A stretch of DNA of 64,000 nt, from contig MNCI01005050.1 of NCBI GenBank assembly GCA_015680685.1, positions 98,899 through 162,898 on the forward strand. The letters run 5' to 3'. Under the pieces are notes generated by a model, which saw only the letters and a program-made list of their open reading frames with translations, did no database searches and had not been told where the DNA came from. This document shows positions 40,008 to 51,539 of this stretch, in pieces (positions within the stretch are counted from its first letter, which is position 1; each line of letters opens with the position of its first letter). The stretch is from Gnetum montanum. Lineage: Eukaryota; Streptophyta; Gnetopsida; Gnetales; Gnetaceae. Both the position numbers and the translations under genes were made by a program.

Positions 40008-42076
40008 TGGTTTACCCTTGATGAATTTGTCATTGTTAAAAGGTAAAAATGGACTTTGCAGAGCATAGTCTTCAACAATGTTGCACCGAAGTGGACATCA
40101 GCACCCTAGCCTGGTTAACATGGATGAGAGAGAGTGAGTCCTTAGGTGCCTACTATGAGCACACATAGAAGAACGAAGGGCATCATCGACTGCTGAGTAC
40201 TCCTAACTATGCTCACCTCCTTTTCATTGTTTCCTACATTTTTTTGGCTTCATGCACTTAGACACTTTTCGTGGGGTTTTGGGACTTGATCTTATGGGTG
40301 GTACCCTACCTTGGTAGGGGTTTTCATCTCCATGGCCATTGTGATCATTGTTGTTGTAAGGGTGTGCACGTGCAAGGGGTTATGTCATTTCTTTAGTTTC
40401 TTGAGGATTGCATGGAGCAAGGTTTTCTATGATTGATGTGTGGGGAAATGACAAATGTGAGCATAGGGGTTTGTATTATGATGATTGTGGCTACAGTGGT
40501 AACTAGAGTGGTTGCAAGAAAAAAGAGGGCTACAAGTTTATCGTAGGTTTTGACATTTTAACAGCATGTAGGGTGAGAGATTGGGGTTTTGGCAGCATCC
40601 TAGGGCCATTGCCTATGGGGCATGCTTGTGGTGAGCATTCCCATATACTCTAATTTTTTTTTGAAAAAAAATCATGATTGCATAGTGGTTGCAGTAGAGC
40701 AAGGATAGGTGTCACTGATGATGGCCATGGTAGCATGTTCTTGGGCAAGGACGCGATGGGAGACTGTAGTTTCTATTTTCATTATTTTTATTTAAAAGTG
40801 ACCATGGAGTAGATAACAGGGACCAGGGTTTGGTGGCCAAGGTAGCGGTCAGGGGGTAGAGTGTCGATAGCGGCCAAGATGACCCATTGCATGGGGACGA
40901 GGTAAGGGCCATGGTGTGGTAGCCACGACCAAGGAGGTCATAGTCGATGGGGCAGGGTTTGGGTGATGTAGCCATAGGAACGGCACCAATACACTGATTA
41001 GTGCAGAGTGTGTGGGGTGCAACGTCAAAAAATTATTCCTTTTACAAAATATTTTGAATTTTTTGGAGGCTACACTCTCTAAGAGCATAGCTAGTAGTTA
41101 GATTATTTTTTTTGCAAAGTTGAGGGCTATGTTCCCCAAGGAGCATAGTTGACAGTTAGAAATTTTTTGCATTCCAAGACTATGCTCCCAAAGGTAGCCC
41201 AGAGTTAGAATTTTTCCTACAATTTTTTTGGGTTGTGTTGCTTGGAGTTAGAAAATTTTTTAAAAATTTTATGCCAAAGTAGAACATAAAATGCTAATGT
41301 CATGTTGCTAAAACATGAGAAACATAATGCCGAATGTGCAGTCATGTGAAATGTTAATGTTATGAAGACATGCTTTACCCCAATGAGCATTAGGTGCATC
41401 AAATGTGTATGTTGATGTCTTATACTCATGTGGCCCAAGGGGCCCTAGGATATTTTTTCTTACTAAGTCATGCTACGTCATGCTAAATTCTGCTTGTGTA
41501 AATTAATGTAAGTTTTCCAAAATGCATCTTATTGTATACTAATGTTGTGTTTGTCGCTTGTGTGATCATAGGGTGTTGCTAAAGCCAATCTTAGTCATTG
41601 TGGAGCTTATTGACATCCTTTGTTACATGAGTCAGCCTGTGCCCAACATGCTTGCACTAGATATGAAGTTGGATCATTAGGTGGTATGGTTTTGGCCAAG
41701 GGCATCCAAGTTCTTGGCATTCCTGCTACAACACTGTAGTGTGATTATCTAGTCATACTTACTAGTGGAGGCTACCAACACCATCATTGAGACATTGTTA
41801 CCTAGTGCCAACTAGGACATACTGAGGTTCATGTTCAATGAGCCCATAACTGGTTATGATCGAGTAGGTGGTTTGAGGTGAGGCCCTAGGGGCACTTATC
41901 CCTTACTTAGGATTTGGAGAATGATAGAGTTCTCTTGTTACAACAAGAGCAATACCCTCTTCATTACTCTACGCATGCATACCATGTTCTAGAATCCACC
42001 TGGAACTGTATAGTGTGCTAGAGGATAAGTGCTCATATGCTTTTGCATTATGTTTCTTTTAGCCCATGCTAACTTT

Positions 42077-44314
42077 GCTTCTATGGCAAAATGTTAACAG
42101 AAATTTTTTATTGGGAAACAAGAACAATAAGAGCAATCTAAAAATCCCAAAATTACTTGCCAAGGATGATACTATCTAAACCACTAGCTAAACAATTTAA
42201 ACAAAACAAAAATAAAACATAACTCACAGGACTATGACAAAGAGGCTGAAATATTTTCTTTAGCAAGCCATCTTACAAGCAATATTCTTTACAAATCTTC
42301 TTTATAAATGCTCTTCTCAAGACCCAAAGTGTGTCTTCAAGTGAGAGCCTAAGTGCTAACTAGTAGCCTTCCAAGGTGTGATCTCCAAAAGTGTGATGTA
42401 TGAGACCCTTCCTCTTCTTACCCCTGAAGCCTTTTTATAAGGTTCATAAGGTAGTTACATTCCAAAATATCCTAGCTAACTTTCCTCCCAAGTAAGGAGG
42501 TTACAACTTACCCATTTAGTTAGGAGGAAGTTATGTAGTTAGGAAGTTATACATAAAGTTAGGAGGAATTTATGTTAACATTAATATTTGTAAATATTAT
42601 AAATTATAAATATTTTATGTAATGTGATACTAAAAATATTTTATATAATATTACAAATATTTTAAAAATAGTTTAACATTAATATTGCAAATAATTTATT
42701 AGTAACTTATATATATAATAATGTTTGAAAATTAATATTTTAATAATTTTTTAAGACTTGAAATAATTAAAGGTAAGTCTTCAGCCCATCATTTGAAATA
42801 ATTAAATTATTGGTAAGTTTCGGCGATGGATTAAACTGCAACTCTAGCATCAGTTGAAATACCTCTTGCTTTGCGGATTCGGTTATACACCTACCTTAGC
42901 GTGCCTTCGTGTCTTTGCTGCTATGTTCTGTGGATCGGTATGCAATATTGAATGCTTTGGCATTGGGCATGGCTGCTGTTTTAGATTACAGGTTCCAGGG
43001 GAGAATGACATTTGTGATTACCATTTTTCACTACCTGAAATTTTGAAATCAGTTCCCGGTTATGATGTTGTTTTTGTTTTCAATCTTGTTGCAGCAATTA
43101 CCCTATTTTTGTATTCTCCAAGGGTGCACAACCACGAAATTTGCCAAATTATTTAAAAATAGTGCTGAGGCGGGTAGGGTTTGGTGGTAGAACAGCGACG
43201 CTACCAACGTGGACTGCCATGTAGAACAAGAGCTCGCTTTTGTTGCGGTAGTGCTGGAGAAGAGGGTGATTTGAAGATGAAGAAAAAAACGTGATTCTAT
43301 CTCTGCGTGTGGGCAAGGGTTTCATTTTTTTTCTTTGCTGCTGCATCCATGGCAAAGGGGTTTTGTCCCTCAGGGATTTGGCCGTGCCCATGGCGATGAC
43401 AGTTGTGTTTTTTCCTTTTTTTTGGTGCCCGCCTGTGCCGTGATAAGCACCACGCAGTTGGCGGTTCTGCACTTCTGCTGCTCTGGTTAAAATGTGATTT
43501 GATGAAAGAACAGGCATTTTTCTAGACTATTTTTCCATCATTTGTAGCAGGAGACGCTTGGGCTGTGTTTGAATGTTTATTGTGGAATTTCTAACCACAG
43601 AAAATGAAGGTGAAACAAAACAATACGCAGTCGACAAATTCATCCAAGGGCCATTAAATATGGGATTTAAATCGAAAATAGGAGAAAAATTAATCAGAGA
43701 AAATGACCATGAATTCATCGATCTGTTCTCCATCCTCTGTTCTCCATTTTCAAAGCCACTTTGTTTTTGCTTTTTCTGCATTCTTTTTTACAGATCTGAA
43801 ACCTTCTGTAGTTATGCGTGTCTGAACCAGGGTCGTGATTTGAATGTGTTTTCAATGGAAAAATTCAGAATATAGGCTTGCGTCGTTTATGGAATAATCT
43901 CTATTTTTTGGTTTTGCTATTTTTATTTCTTCAGAAATTGTAACTCGTATCTTTTCCATTTTCGTGACTCTCAGCTTGGGTAACCTTTGAAGCTCGAACC
44001 AACATTTCTCCATATTAAAAATTTTACTATTTATTCCTTCAAACCTTATCACTACCTCCTTGAGAGATTAAAAAGAAATGCTACGGTAGTATATCCTCTC
44101 TCATTTTTTTTCAAAAAAAATATATTTTTGGACTATTGTATGTAGCAACATGATTATTCCTAGTATTCTTTATTTTCCACACCATTATTCCATTATGGGC
44201 CACCCCCTAAATTCCATACCGGTGATATGAAATAACATATTCACATTCTCCTATTCTTACAATAATGTTCAAGATGACTCTTACTGTTCCATGGAATGGC
44301 CAAATGTGCCAACA
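42077..44314. mobile_element. Insertion B, related to element A
   Basis: Interrupts intron 2 of the copy 2 antisense gene relative to copies 1 and 3. The first 700 bases match 1725-2400 in element A and the last 35 match A's right end (TGTTCCAT...ATGTGCCAACA). The middle differs from A: several short frames on both strands, including a hydrophobic one around 42890-43160, none of which I recognise. The left border and a target duplication are not clear. Confidence 0.6.
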
Positions 44315-44466
44315 GATATCATATTTAAAGTTGATGATCAGGGGCTTTATGATGAGCCAAAGGCTCTTTCCTTGACTTCCACCACCCTAAAGGTATTCTC
44401 CTCTAGTCCAAAATTTTGAGAGGTTGTGATTGAGTAGGTAGGAAAGGACCTAGGGAATTATCCTAC

Positions 44467-44560
44467 CCAGTACCTAAAGGCATTCGAGTGGTGCAAGACC
44501 TATGATTTCCTTNACCAGTACCTAAAGGCATTCGAGTGGTGCAAGACCTATGATTTCCTT
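44467..44560. other. Duplicated contig overlap around single N (44513)
   Basis: 44467-44512 (46 bases) equals 44515-44560; it falls in antisense exon 3 of copy 2. Confidence 0.85.
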
Positions 44561-47500
44561 GATGAAGGATGGACTAATGGAAAGCCCAACTTTGAGGAGC
44601 TAGTTGCACCACCACCTCCATCGCACACATCATTCATTCCATGTAAGCATTTATTGTTTAAATTTTAAGCTTTCTCACATGCACTTGTTGATTTTCCCTT
44701 GCATAATGTTATCATTATTTTGCCTATGTTACAATTGCAGTTGCTTCAGAAGAGGTAATGGTGGTCACCATGGGCTACAGTGAGGCCACCCCCATATTAG
44801 TTGTGCCATTAGGTCTTGGAGGTGTTGACTAGTCAACTCACACATGTTGGGTTGATGAACCTTTTCTTGGCCCTTATCCCAAGCATTCTGTTGGTTGAGA
44901 TGATCACCATTATTGACTCCTTCACTAGCGATGTCCACTGCTTCATCACCTACGTGCATGGAGTAAGGGTAGTCTTGGACCTTAATGATGCATTCTTTAT
45001 TGACCTCTTTGGCCTTCCCTATGAAGGTTTGTTGGTCATTGACAAGGCTAGTAGAGAGGTAGATTATAAAGGAGAGATTGAGGATCTCACAAAGGCATCA
45101 TAGTTAGAGATGTATAGATGTCTGAGGTTTAGGAGCTTTACCCTCTTTTTCGTGCACGTGCCTTTCTAAAGTTGCTCTCCCGAGAAAATATCCTTAGGGT
45201 GAAGCAGACATGGGTGATGAGAGAGGTACTAGAGGAAAGTATGAGGCTCAATTGGGGCTCCTTCCTCATAGCTAGATTGTACGAAGAGATCACCAAACTT
45301 CACTACAACCTCCATGCAAGGTATCACATGCACTTCACGTTCTTCGTAGTGTATCTATGAAGGTTCACAAAGTTCCTAGTGGTCTGAGATAGTAAGCAAT
45401 GGGTAGTGTAGGATCATGAGTAGCTATACAAGCCTTAGGCTAGGCACCTATTCACAACTACTCGTATATAAGACCCCCCAGAGGGAATCGATGAGTCATA
45501 CTTAGTTATGACTAAAGCCCATCTGGGATGGTCATGGTCACATTAGTTCTATGATAGTGTAGGTGAGTATCTCCTAATCATTATTGGGAATGTAAACAAG
45601 GCCAACCATTACATCGCAGAAATGGTAGAGCCTTCCAAGACAAAGATCAAGAGCCCACACCTAGTAGAGGACATTGTCCTTGTAGTTGGACAAGTAGGCA
45701 TCAAGAAGATCCACCTCAAGATACCCAGTTTGCATGCAGATGTTGTAGGTTAGTTCATATGTAAATGCATTTGTTTTTTAAATTTTCTATATTTATAAAT
45801 TTTATGTTTTCTTATTATGTTATGCTAATGCTATTACACTATGTTTGTGAGTTAGGCAAGAGAGCTACTAAAGCAGTGGTAGCAACAACGATAGAGATAG
45901 CCCCTCTTGAAGTTGAGGAGGAGGAGGCACACTGAGAGGAGTTAGACGAGGCCACAAAGACCTTCTAGTAGTTTGATGTAGAGGAGCTATTTCACCATGA
46001 TGAGAGTGATTTTTCTAGCCTCTTTGATGATGTGAAGTTGGGAGATCCCCCTACACTCACACCTAAGGGCTTTCTTAGTAAACACTTTAGGTTGTCATCT
46101 GTTTTACTCTTTTACTTTTGCATTTTTGGGTATTTCGCTATTGCTAAGTATTGTTGTTATGTAGTTGTATATGCACCTGCTAATGGTCCACCACCCATGC
46201 ATATCTCCCACGAGCCTTGGGTAGAGATGTCAAATAAGTTTTCCTGCACAGAAGGCATTGTTGAGGACATGGTAGACTACATACAATAAGTGGATCCTGA
46301 GCTTAGTATGATTATCATTATTTTTTTCCCATGTTTCCTTACTGATTTTATGCTTATTCTATGGATTATGTTGATTCACTTGTTGCATGACAATAGGTTC
46401 TAAGCTTTATTGTGATCCAAATCAGGTGGAAAAGGTGGATGTCATCCAAAAATACCCTCTTGAAGTGGAGCAAGTGCCTTGCCATGTGTATGAGATAGTT
46501 ACCAAGTGCACACTTTTCAATCCAAAAGCATTATGGACCTACAGGTGCTTGAATTAGCACCTATGGAAATGCATGCATGAACTTCATGAGACAATGGTGA
46601 GCTAGAAGATGAAGATCAGGGATATCCAGTCCCAATATGATTTCCTGTCAGCTCGAGGATGGGGAGATAGTACCTGGTAGAATGTAGAGATTGATTACAC
46701 TAGGTACTAGTCAATGATCTGGGGCAAGAATGAGGCTACATGGGAGATCATCGAGTAGAGGCTACATATGGATCTGCTTGCTCGAAAGGTCCAGAAGTGG
46801 AAGAGTTTCAGTGCTAATGTGTGCAAGTGGAGGTACACATAGAAGGATCACAAGCACCACTATAAGCATGAGTGAGACACATATCTTCAACAACTCAAAG
46901 AGGAGTCTATTAAAGCTCGCTTCCTTGATTTTTTTGGTGAGATAATTGATGGAAGTCAAGCTTTCAAGGTATTTGTTCATCACATAGTGGTTAGTGGTTC
47001 TCTTGAGTGGGAGATTGCCATGCCCTAAGGGGAGACTTCATCTATCACCTTTTTTATGCAGCCACCAACATGGATTGTCATGGATGAAGACAAGACCCTT
47101 GTGGGTGTTGACTTCGATCAAAAAGACTAGATGTGGCTATTAGAGGGTAAGATCCTCTGACACTTGGAGGAGGGCCTTGATAGAATGCCTCTAGACATGG
47201 CCGATGCAAGACTCTCTCAGGCTAGTTCTTTATGTTGCTTTTCTATGTTTTTTCCTATTAGTTGTATATTGTACAATTTCTTACAATTTCATGTTCTATT
47301 TTTGCTGCTGACAGGCACTATGTGATGCTACAAATCCTAGCGGCATGGTGGAAGAAGATGAGCCTCCACCCCCACCTAGCACCACTAGTTAAACAAACCT
47401 TGATGTAGCCCTACCATTGGGCAGTTTTGTATTTTGTGTATTTTGTTTATGTAATGCAGATGACATGTATTATTTTTCTCATGAGATGTGGTGGATTTTT

Positions 47501-47579
47501 GCTACTTGAAGTGTATGATGAGTGGATTTTAGTATTTATTTTCTATATTTGATGTTAACGTTGCAATGAGCTGATTCGA

Positions 47580-47900
47580 TTAGGCCATAGCAATTACTAG
47601 TTTTAGGCCAGTTTAGGCCACGTGTGTAGACAACATTTTGATAGTTTTAGGCCATTCTGGGCCCCAATGATAGTTTCAGGCCATTTAGGCCCTGCGGTAA
47701 TGAAAAATGTTTGCCAATTTTAGGCCATGGTAGGCCATGAAATGCTAGTTTTAGGCCATGGCAAGTCATGTAGTAGTTTATGGCCTTCTTGTGTCACAAG
47801 ACGAGAGTTTAAGGCAAAGGAAAGCCATGTTAGTACTTTTAGACCATTTTAGGCCATGCATTAAGGAAAGAAAGATTGTCAATTTTAGGCCTTGGCATAC
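47580..47900. repeat. Minisatellite array iii, copy 2
   Basis: About ten units with AGTTTTAGGCCATTTTAGGCC cores, between the end of the antisense gene and the end of the protease region. Confidence 0.8.
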
Positions 47901-48149
47901 CATGTTGTTTTGTAATCTTTGAATTTTAAAATATTTATGTGTTTTGCTATTTTTTATATATAAATTAAATGTCAAAAAGTAATTAAGAAAAAATGTAGAG
48001 TTAGTGAAAATGCACAAGCAGAAGAAATAAACACATGTAAAAAATGCTAACAACCAAGTTGATGTAAAATGCAATCAAAATGTAAATAAGCAAAGCATGT
48101 AGAAGTGGGGTAGGTATGGACCTAGCACTTACTAGACTAAGGGGATGCC

Positions 48150-50396
48150 TTAGTCATGTAGTTGTTTCCTAATTCGATGTGGGTTAGGTGGTGCATAAGG
48201 CCTGAAGGGTACAATATGGTACTTGCCTTGACCTTCATCAATTATGTTGAAGGGAAATTCTACCCACAAAGCATCTTCTGAAGGGTCAGGGACTTCTTTT
48301 GGCTCTTTGAGTTGGTTTGCTTCACATTTTTTATCTTTGTCTTTCATTGGAGGCGTGTTATCGAGGAACTCCACCTCTAATCCTTGTTCAATGTCAATGT
48401 TGCTAATGGTTATATGGGCTACATTGTCACCATGTATGATAATCTCTTTACCTTTGTATGGAAGGTGGATTTCTTAATGAATTGGGGAGGAGACAGCCTA
48501 TAGCTAGGCTAACTAGGGCCTACCTAAGATCAGGTTGAATCCTAGCATTTCCTCAATCACTATGAATTCAGCAGTGGTGAGAATTGCTCCCCTACCATGA
48601 AGGCTATCATGACTGTTCCCCTTATGACAACACACGGCCCATTGAAGGAATTCAAGCATGTTATCTTTGTTGGTTGAATTTGGTCAACAGGAAAAAAATT
48701 GTCAATAACTATGTAAGGGATGACATTGGTTGTTGCCTCATCATTGATGTGTACCTTGTAGATTCTACTTTCTCCCATGTAGATGGTGATGAACATTAGC
48801 ATTGTAATGACTTGATCCTTCTCAGGGTCTATCTTGATCACCTCATCATGAAATGCCAGGGGTGTTGAACTTGATTCCTATGAGGGAAGAGGAAACATCA
48901 TAGTGTGAATAGACTATTCATTTGCTAGGATGTCCTCTGTGACAGGAATAGAGATCAACATGCACACTAATGCTTCACGATGGATGGAGGAAGTCATTAC
49001 CAGGTTGTATAGGCTTAACATTATATTTTTTTTGTTTCAAAGTCTACTTGACCTAGGCTAATGCATAAAGGAAATCCTTTCCACTATCTACTACCGTATT
49101 ATTGGTGGCCTTCATCTCCTCCATGCAACCCAAGAGACAGATCTCGTGTGGAGGGGATGTAGGCCTTGCTTGACTTGTTTGCTTTGGAGCCTCAATGCTT
49201 TGTTGTTGGTTGCTGGTTGATGGAGCCTTAGTGTTGTGTTGTTGCTTGCTTGTTGCTATGGCCTCCTCAATTGTTTGGGCCATTGGTACAGAAGACAAGG
49301 GGATAGGCTTTAGTGGGCCTAATGTCCTTTGCTTTTGGTGTTGCCTAAACATTTGATCAATGAGTTGCTCATTAGGCCTTCTAGTTTGCCATCTTATTTG
49401 CTTGTTGGTGTTATTTGTAGGATGGGATCTTGGATGAGCAGCAATTGCGAGTTGAGCTACGGGGTAGGCCGCTTGTGTGACTGGCGAAACAGACCGTAGA
49501 CCCACGCTGGGTTGTATCATTTGCGGGGCTTGGTAGGTCTAATGGCGAACATAGTGAGACATCTACAATGCTAGCATAGCAGGAGGAGAAGTAAATGGAG
49601 TCCACCATGTGGACAGACCTAGGCCCGCCACTGACGATGGGACATGTGTAAACACAAGAATTGAAGCAAAGGTTGCATATGACTTCCAGGTAGGTACAAA
49701 GTGAATGTAAGATAGGGTAGTTGTAGTTGGTGTGTGTTGCGAAGCAAAAAGGAATTGATGAGCGATTTGTGGAGGAATAGTGACTGAGGTTGAGATAGGG
49801 ATGTGGGCGTGTTGATATGTCGAGGGCATGGTATGACTACCCATGACAGGTGGAATCAAAGGCTGTAATGGCATAGCCATGATCCTAAAATGAGTAGCGA
49901 TAGAAAACGAGTTAGTCTAGAAGGACTGAGTAGGAGGGATGTTGGCAAGGTTGGTTTGACCTCCTCCATCGGATTGGAAATCTAGTTCCTCCTATCTATC
50001 CTAGAAAGCCTAGTCCTGGTGAGATGATGTGTTTTGCACCTTGTTGGGCCTAGACAACCGTATCAGCTGCTCAAGGATCCACTGATGCAATTATGGCAAA
50101 GGAAAGGAAGCGCTAGGAGTGGGAGCAAATTACTTCCCATCGCAGTAAGCCAACTTGAAGTTATACTTCTCTTTGAGTTCTTGTGCATCTAAGGGCAAAT
50201 TCACCTGCACCTTAGCGCAGAGAAAGTGATATTGTTCGTATTGTTGGGCTGAGCCCTCAAGTCCCCGATTTTGTATCCTAAGGGATCAACATGGCCCCAG
50301 CACTGGGCTGGGTGGTTGCTTGGCGCTTATAGTGACTTGAATCAGAATAGGGCCCTCAAGGTTAGCTGTAGCAAGAGCGGTAGTTGGAGAAGCCAT
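48150..50396 (-). pseudogene. Gag and protease remnant, copy 2 (core deleted)
   Basis: ATG at 50396 (MASPTTALATANLEG). The N-terminal Pro-rich part is at 49880-49563. The sequence 49448-49570 nearly matches 63886-64000 of copy 3, but then passes directly into the segment before protease (MFRQHQKQRTLGPLKPIPLS, 49520-49053). The gag core and zinc knuckle present in copies 1 and 3 are therefore missing, a deletion of roughly 1.5-2 kb. Protease at 48841-48560 reads KVHINDEATTNVIPY, with the active-site Gly changed to Glu. The last frame (48374-48150) ends YHIVPFRPYAPPNPHRIRKQ. A possible splice donor GTAAGT follows on the minus strand at 48132-48127. Confidence 0.78.
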
Positions 50397-50449
50397 TGTT
50401 GTAAAGCTAAAAGGGATTCAAACATAGGAAACTAGAAGATCTAGCGAGG

Positions 50450-50766
50450 ATCTAAGGCTTTATATCTTGCAGGGTTCCAGAAGAATCGTCGAAGTGACCG
50501 ATTTACACCACATGATGCATAAACAACCACAAGAGGGTATCATGTTTACACTAGCATGTATTGAGGTACAAAAAGCATGCAGGACTACCATGAAACCAAG
50601 AGATCAAATGGCGATTAGAGGCTTTATGTCTTGTAAGGTTTCAAAGGAATCATCAAAGCGATCGATCTACACCACACAATGCATAAACAACTGCAAAAGG
50701 GTATCAAGTTTATGCTAGTGCATGTCAAGGTACAAAACACATACAAGACTACCATAAAACATGAAA
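50450..50766. repeat. 160-bp tandem duplication in leader, copy 2
   Basis: 50452-50599 and 50617-50766 share GGCTTTAT, TCTTG, GATGCATAAACAAC and GGTATCA blocks in the same order. It lies between the primer-binding site and gag. Confidence 0.75.
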
Positions 50767-50778
50767 AGGGCACCAAAA

Positions 50779-50797
50779 GGCCCTCCTTCTAGTGTTA
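50779..50797 (-). promoter_or_regulatory. Primer-binding site, copy 2
   Basis: Minus strand TAACACTAGAAGGAGGGCC, a decayed form of the copy 1 site at 33517-33535. Confidence 0.65.
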
Positions 50798-50798
50798 G

Positions 50799-50880
50799 AA
50801 AACTATAGCAATCGAAAACATCGGCAGCTAGAAACACCAAGAGGTCGTTAGTCAGACAGTCTTAACCCTGGATCAATAGG
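50799..50880 (-). repeat. LTR stub between copies 2 and 3
   Basis: About 80 bases (AATCGAAAACATCGGCAGCT) resembling the first bases of the copy 1 LTR. The remainder of the expected 1.2 kb LTR is absent, so the junction between copies 2 and 3 has suffered a deletion. Confidence 0.45.
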
Positions 50881-51074
50881 TCTGGAGGGTCAGCAAGATG
50901 TCATACAACATCTTTGGAGGATCAGTAAGATGCCAAGAGTAGCGGCACTACATATGTTCTAGAGGGTGTTATCTTGGTGTCGTGAACTGCATTCTGGAAC
51001 TACAAGATCCCACCCAGTGTTGACATGGCACATGCTTGCTTACTTGATGAGTCATGATGCATGTAGGAGATGTG

Positions 51075-51500
51075 TTGCAAACCTAGTTTAAGGTCTTGGT
51101 AGATCATGTTATGCTGGTTTAAGGTCTCAGGAAACCGTGGTGCTAGTTTAAGGTCTTAGCAGACCGCTATGCTAGTTTAAGGTCCTAGCAGACCACTATG
51201 CTAGTTTATCATTGTAGTGGATGGTGGATGAGATAGTTTAGGGTCCTAGCAGATTGTCTTTGCCAGTTTAATGTCATGGCAGACTGACTGTGTGCTAGTT
51301 TAAGGTCCTAGCAGATCGTCTGTGCCATTTTAACATTGTGGTGGATTTTTTATGCTAGTTTATAGTCATAGAGGACTGCTTTACCGATTTTACATTGTAG
51401 TGGATGAGCTATGCCAGTTTTACGTCTTAGTGGATGAGCTTTGCCAGTTTTACGTCATAGTGGACGTTTTCTCACCTATGACAGTTTTACGTCGTAGCAG
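51075..51500. repeat. Minisatellite array i, copy 3
   Basis: About 14 units: TGCTAGTTTAAGGTCCTAGC then AGACC, grading into CCAGTTTTACGTCATAGTGGA. Period near 30-35 bases. Confidence 0.8.
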
Positions 51501-51539
51501 AAATTTTCTTATTTGCTTCATGCATTAGATGTACTATGG

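Larger units (their letters stand above)
40078..47392 (+). pseudogene. Antisense gene of Tat-like copy 2
   Basis: Exons located by homology: 40078-40145, 41572-42023, about 44331-44641, 44741-45748, 45856-46077, 46165-46305, 46398-47219, 47315-47392. Exon 2 keeps the FCP1/NIF-like strand as LVIVELIDIL, again with Glu at the nucleophile position. Exon 4 keeps GLMNLFLALIPSILLVEMIT after frame allowance and VHGVRVVLDLNDAFFIDLFGLP. Exon 7 keeps KVQKWKSFSANVCKW and KDHKHHYKH. Many stops. The donors after exons 2 and 7 have decayed (GATAAG, GCTAGT). Intron 2 received the 2.2 kb insertion B. Intron 1 (40146-41571) contains decayed GAGCATAGT palindromes. The gene was clearly present before this copy decayed. 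Confidence 0.7.
34810..50798 (-). mobile_element. Tat/Ogre-like retrotransposon, copy 2
   Basis: Same module order as copy 1 but more decayed: hairpin (34813), minisatellite (35430-35850), integrase to RT (35910-39400), minisatellite (39530-39800), + strand gene (40078-47392), minisatellite (47580-47900), protease and gag remnants (48150-50396), leader, primer-binding site (50779-50797). The gag core is deleted. A 2.2 kb insertion sits in an intron of the + strand gene. It lies directly after the right LTR of copy 1, head-to-tail. Confidence 0.75.

Noticed and set aside
42854-43517. Hydrophobic and basic frames inside insertion B as captured genes
   Set aside because: Short, on both strands, and I recognise no family; a database search of this interior would decide.
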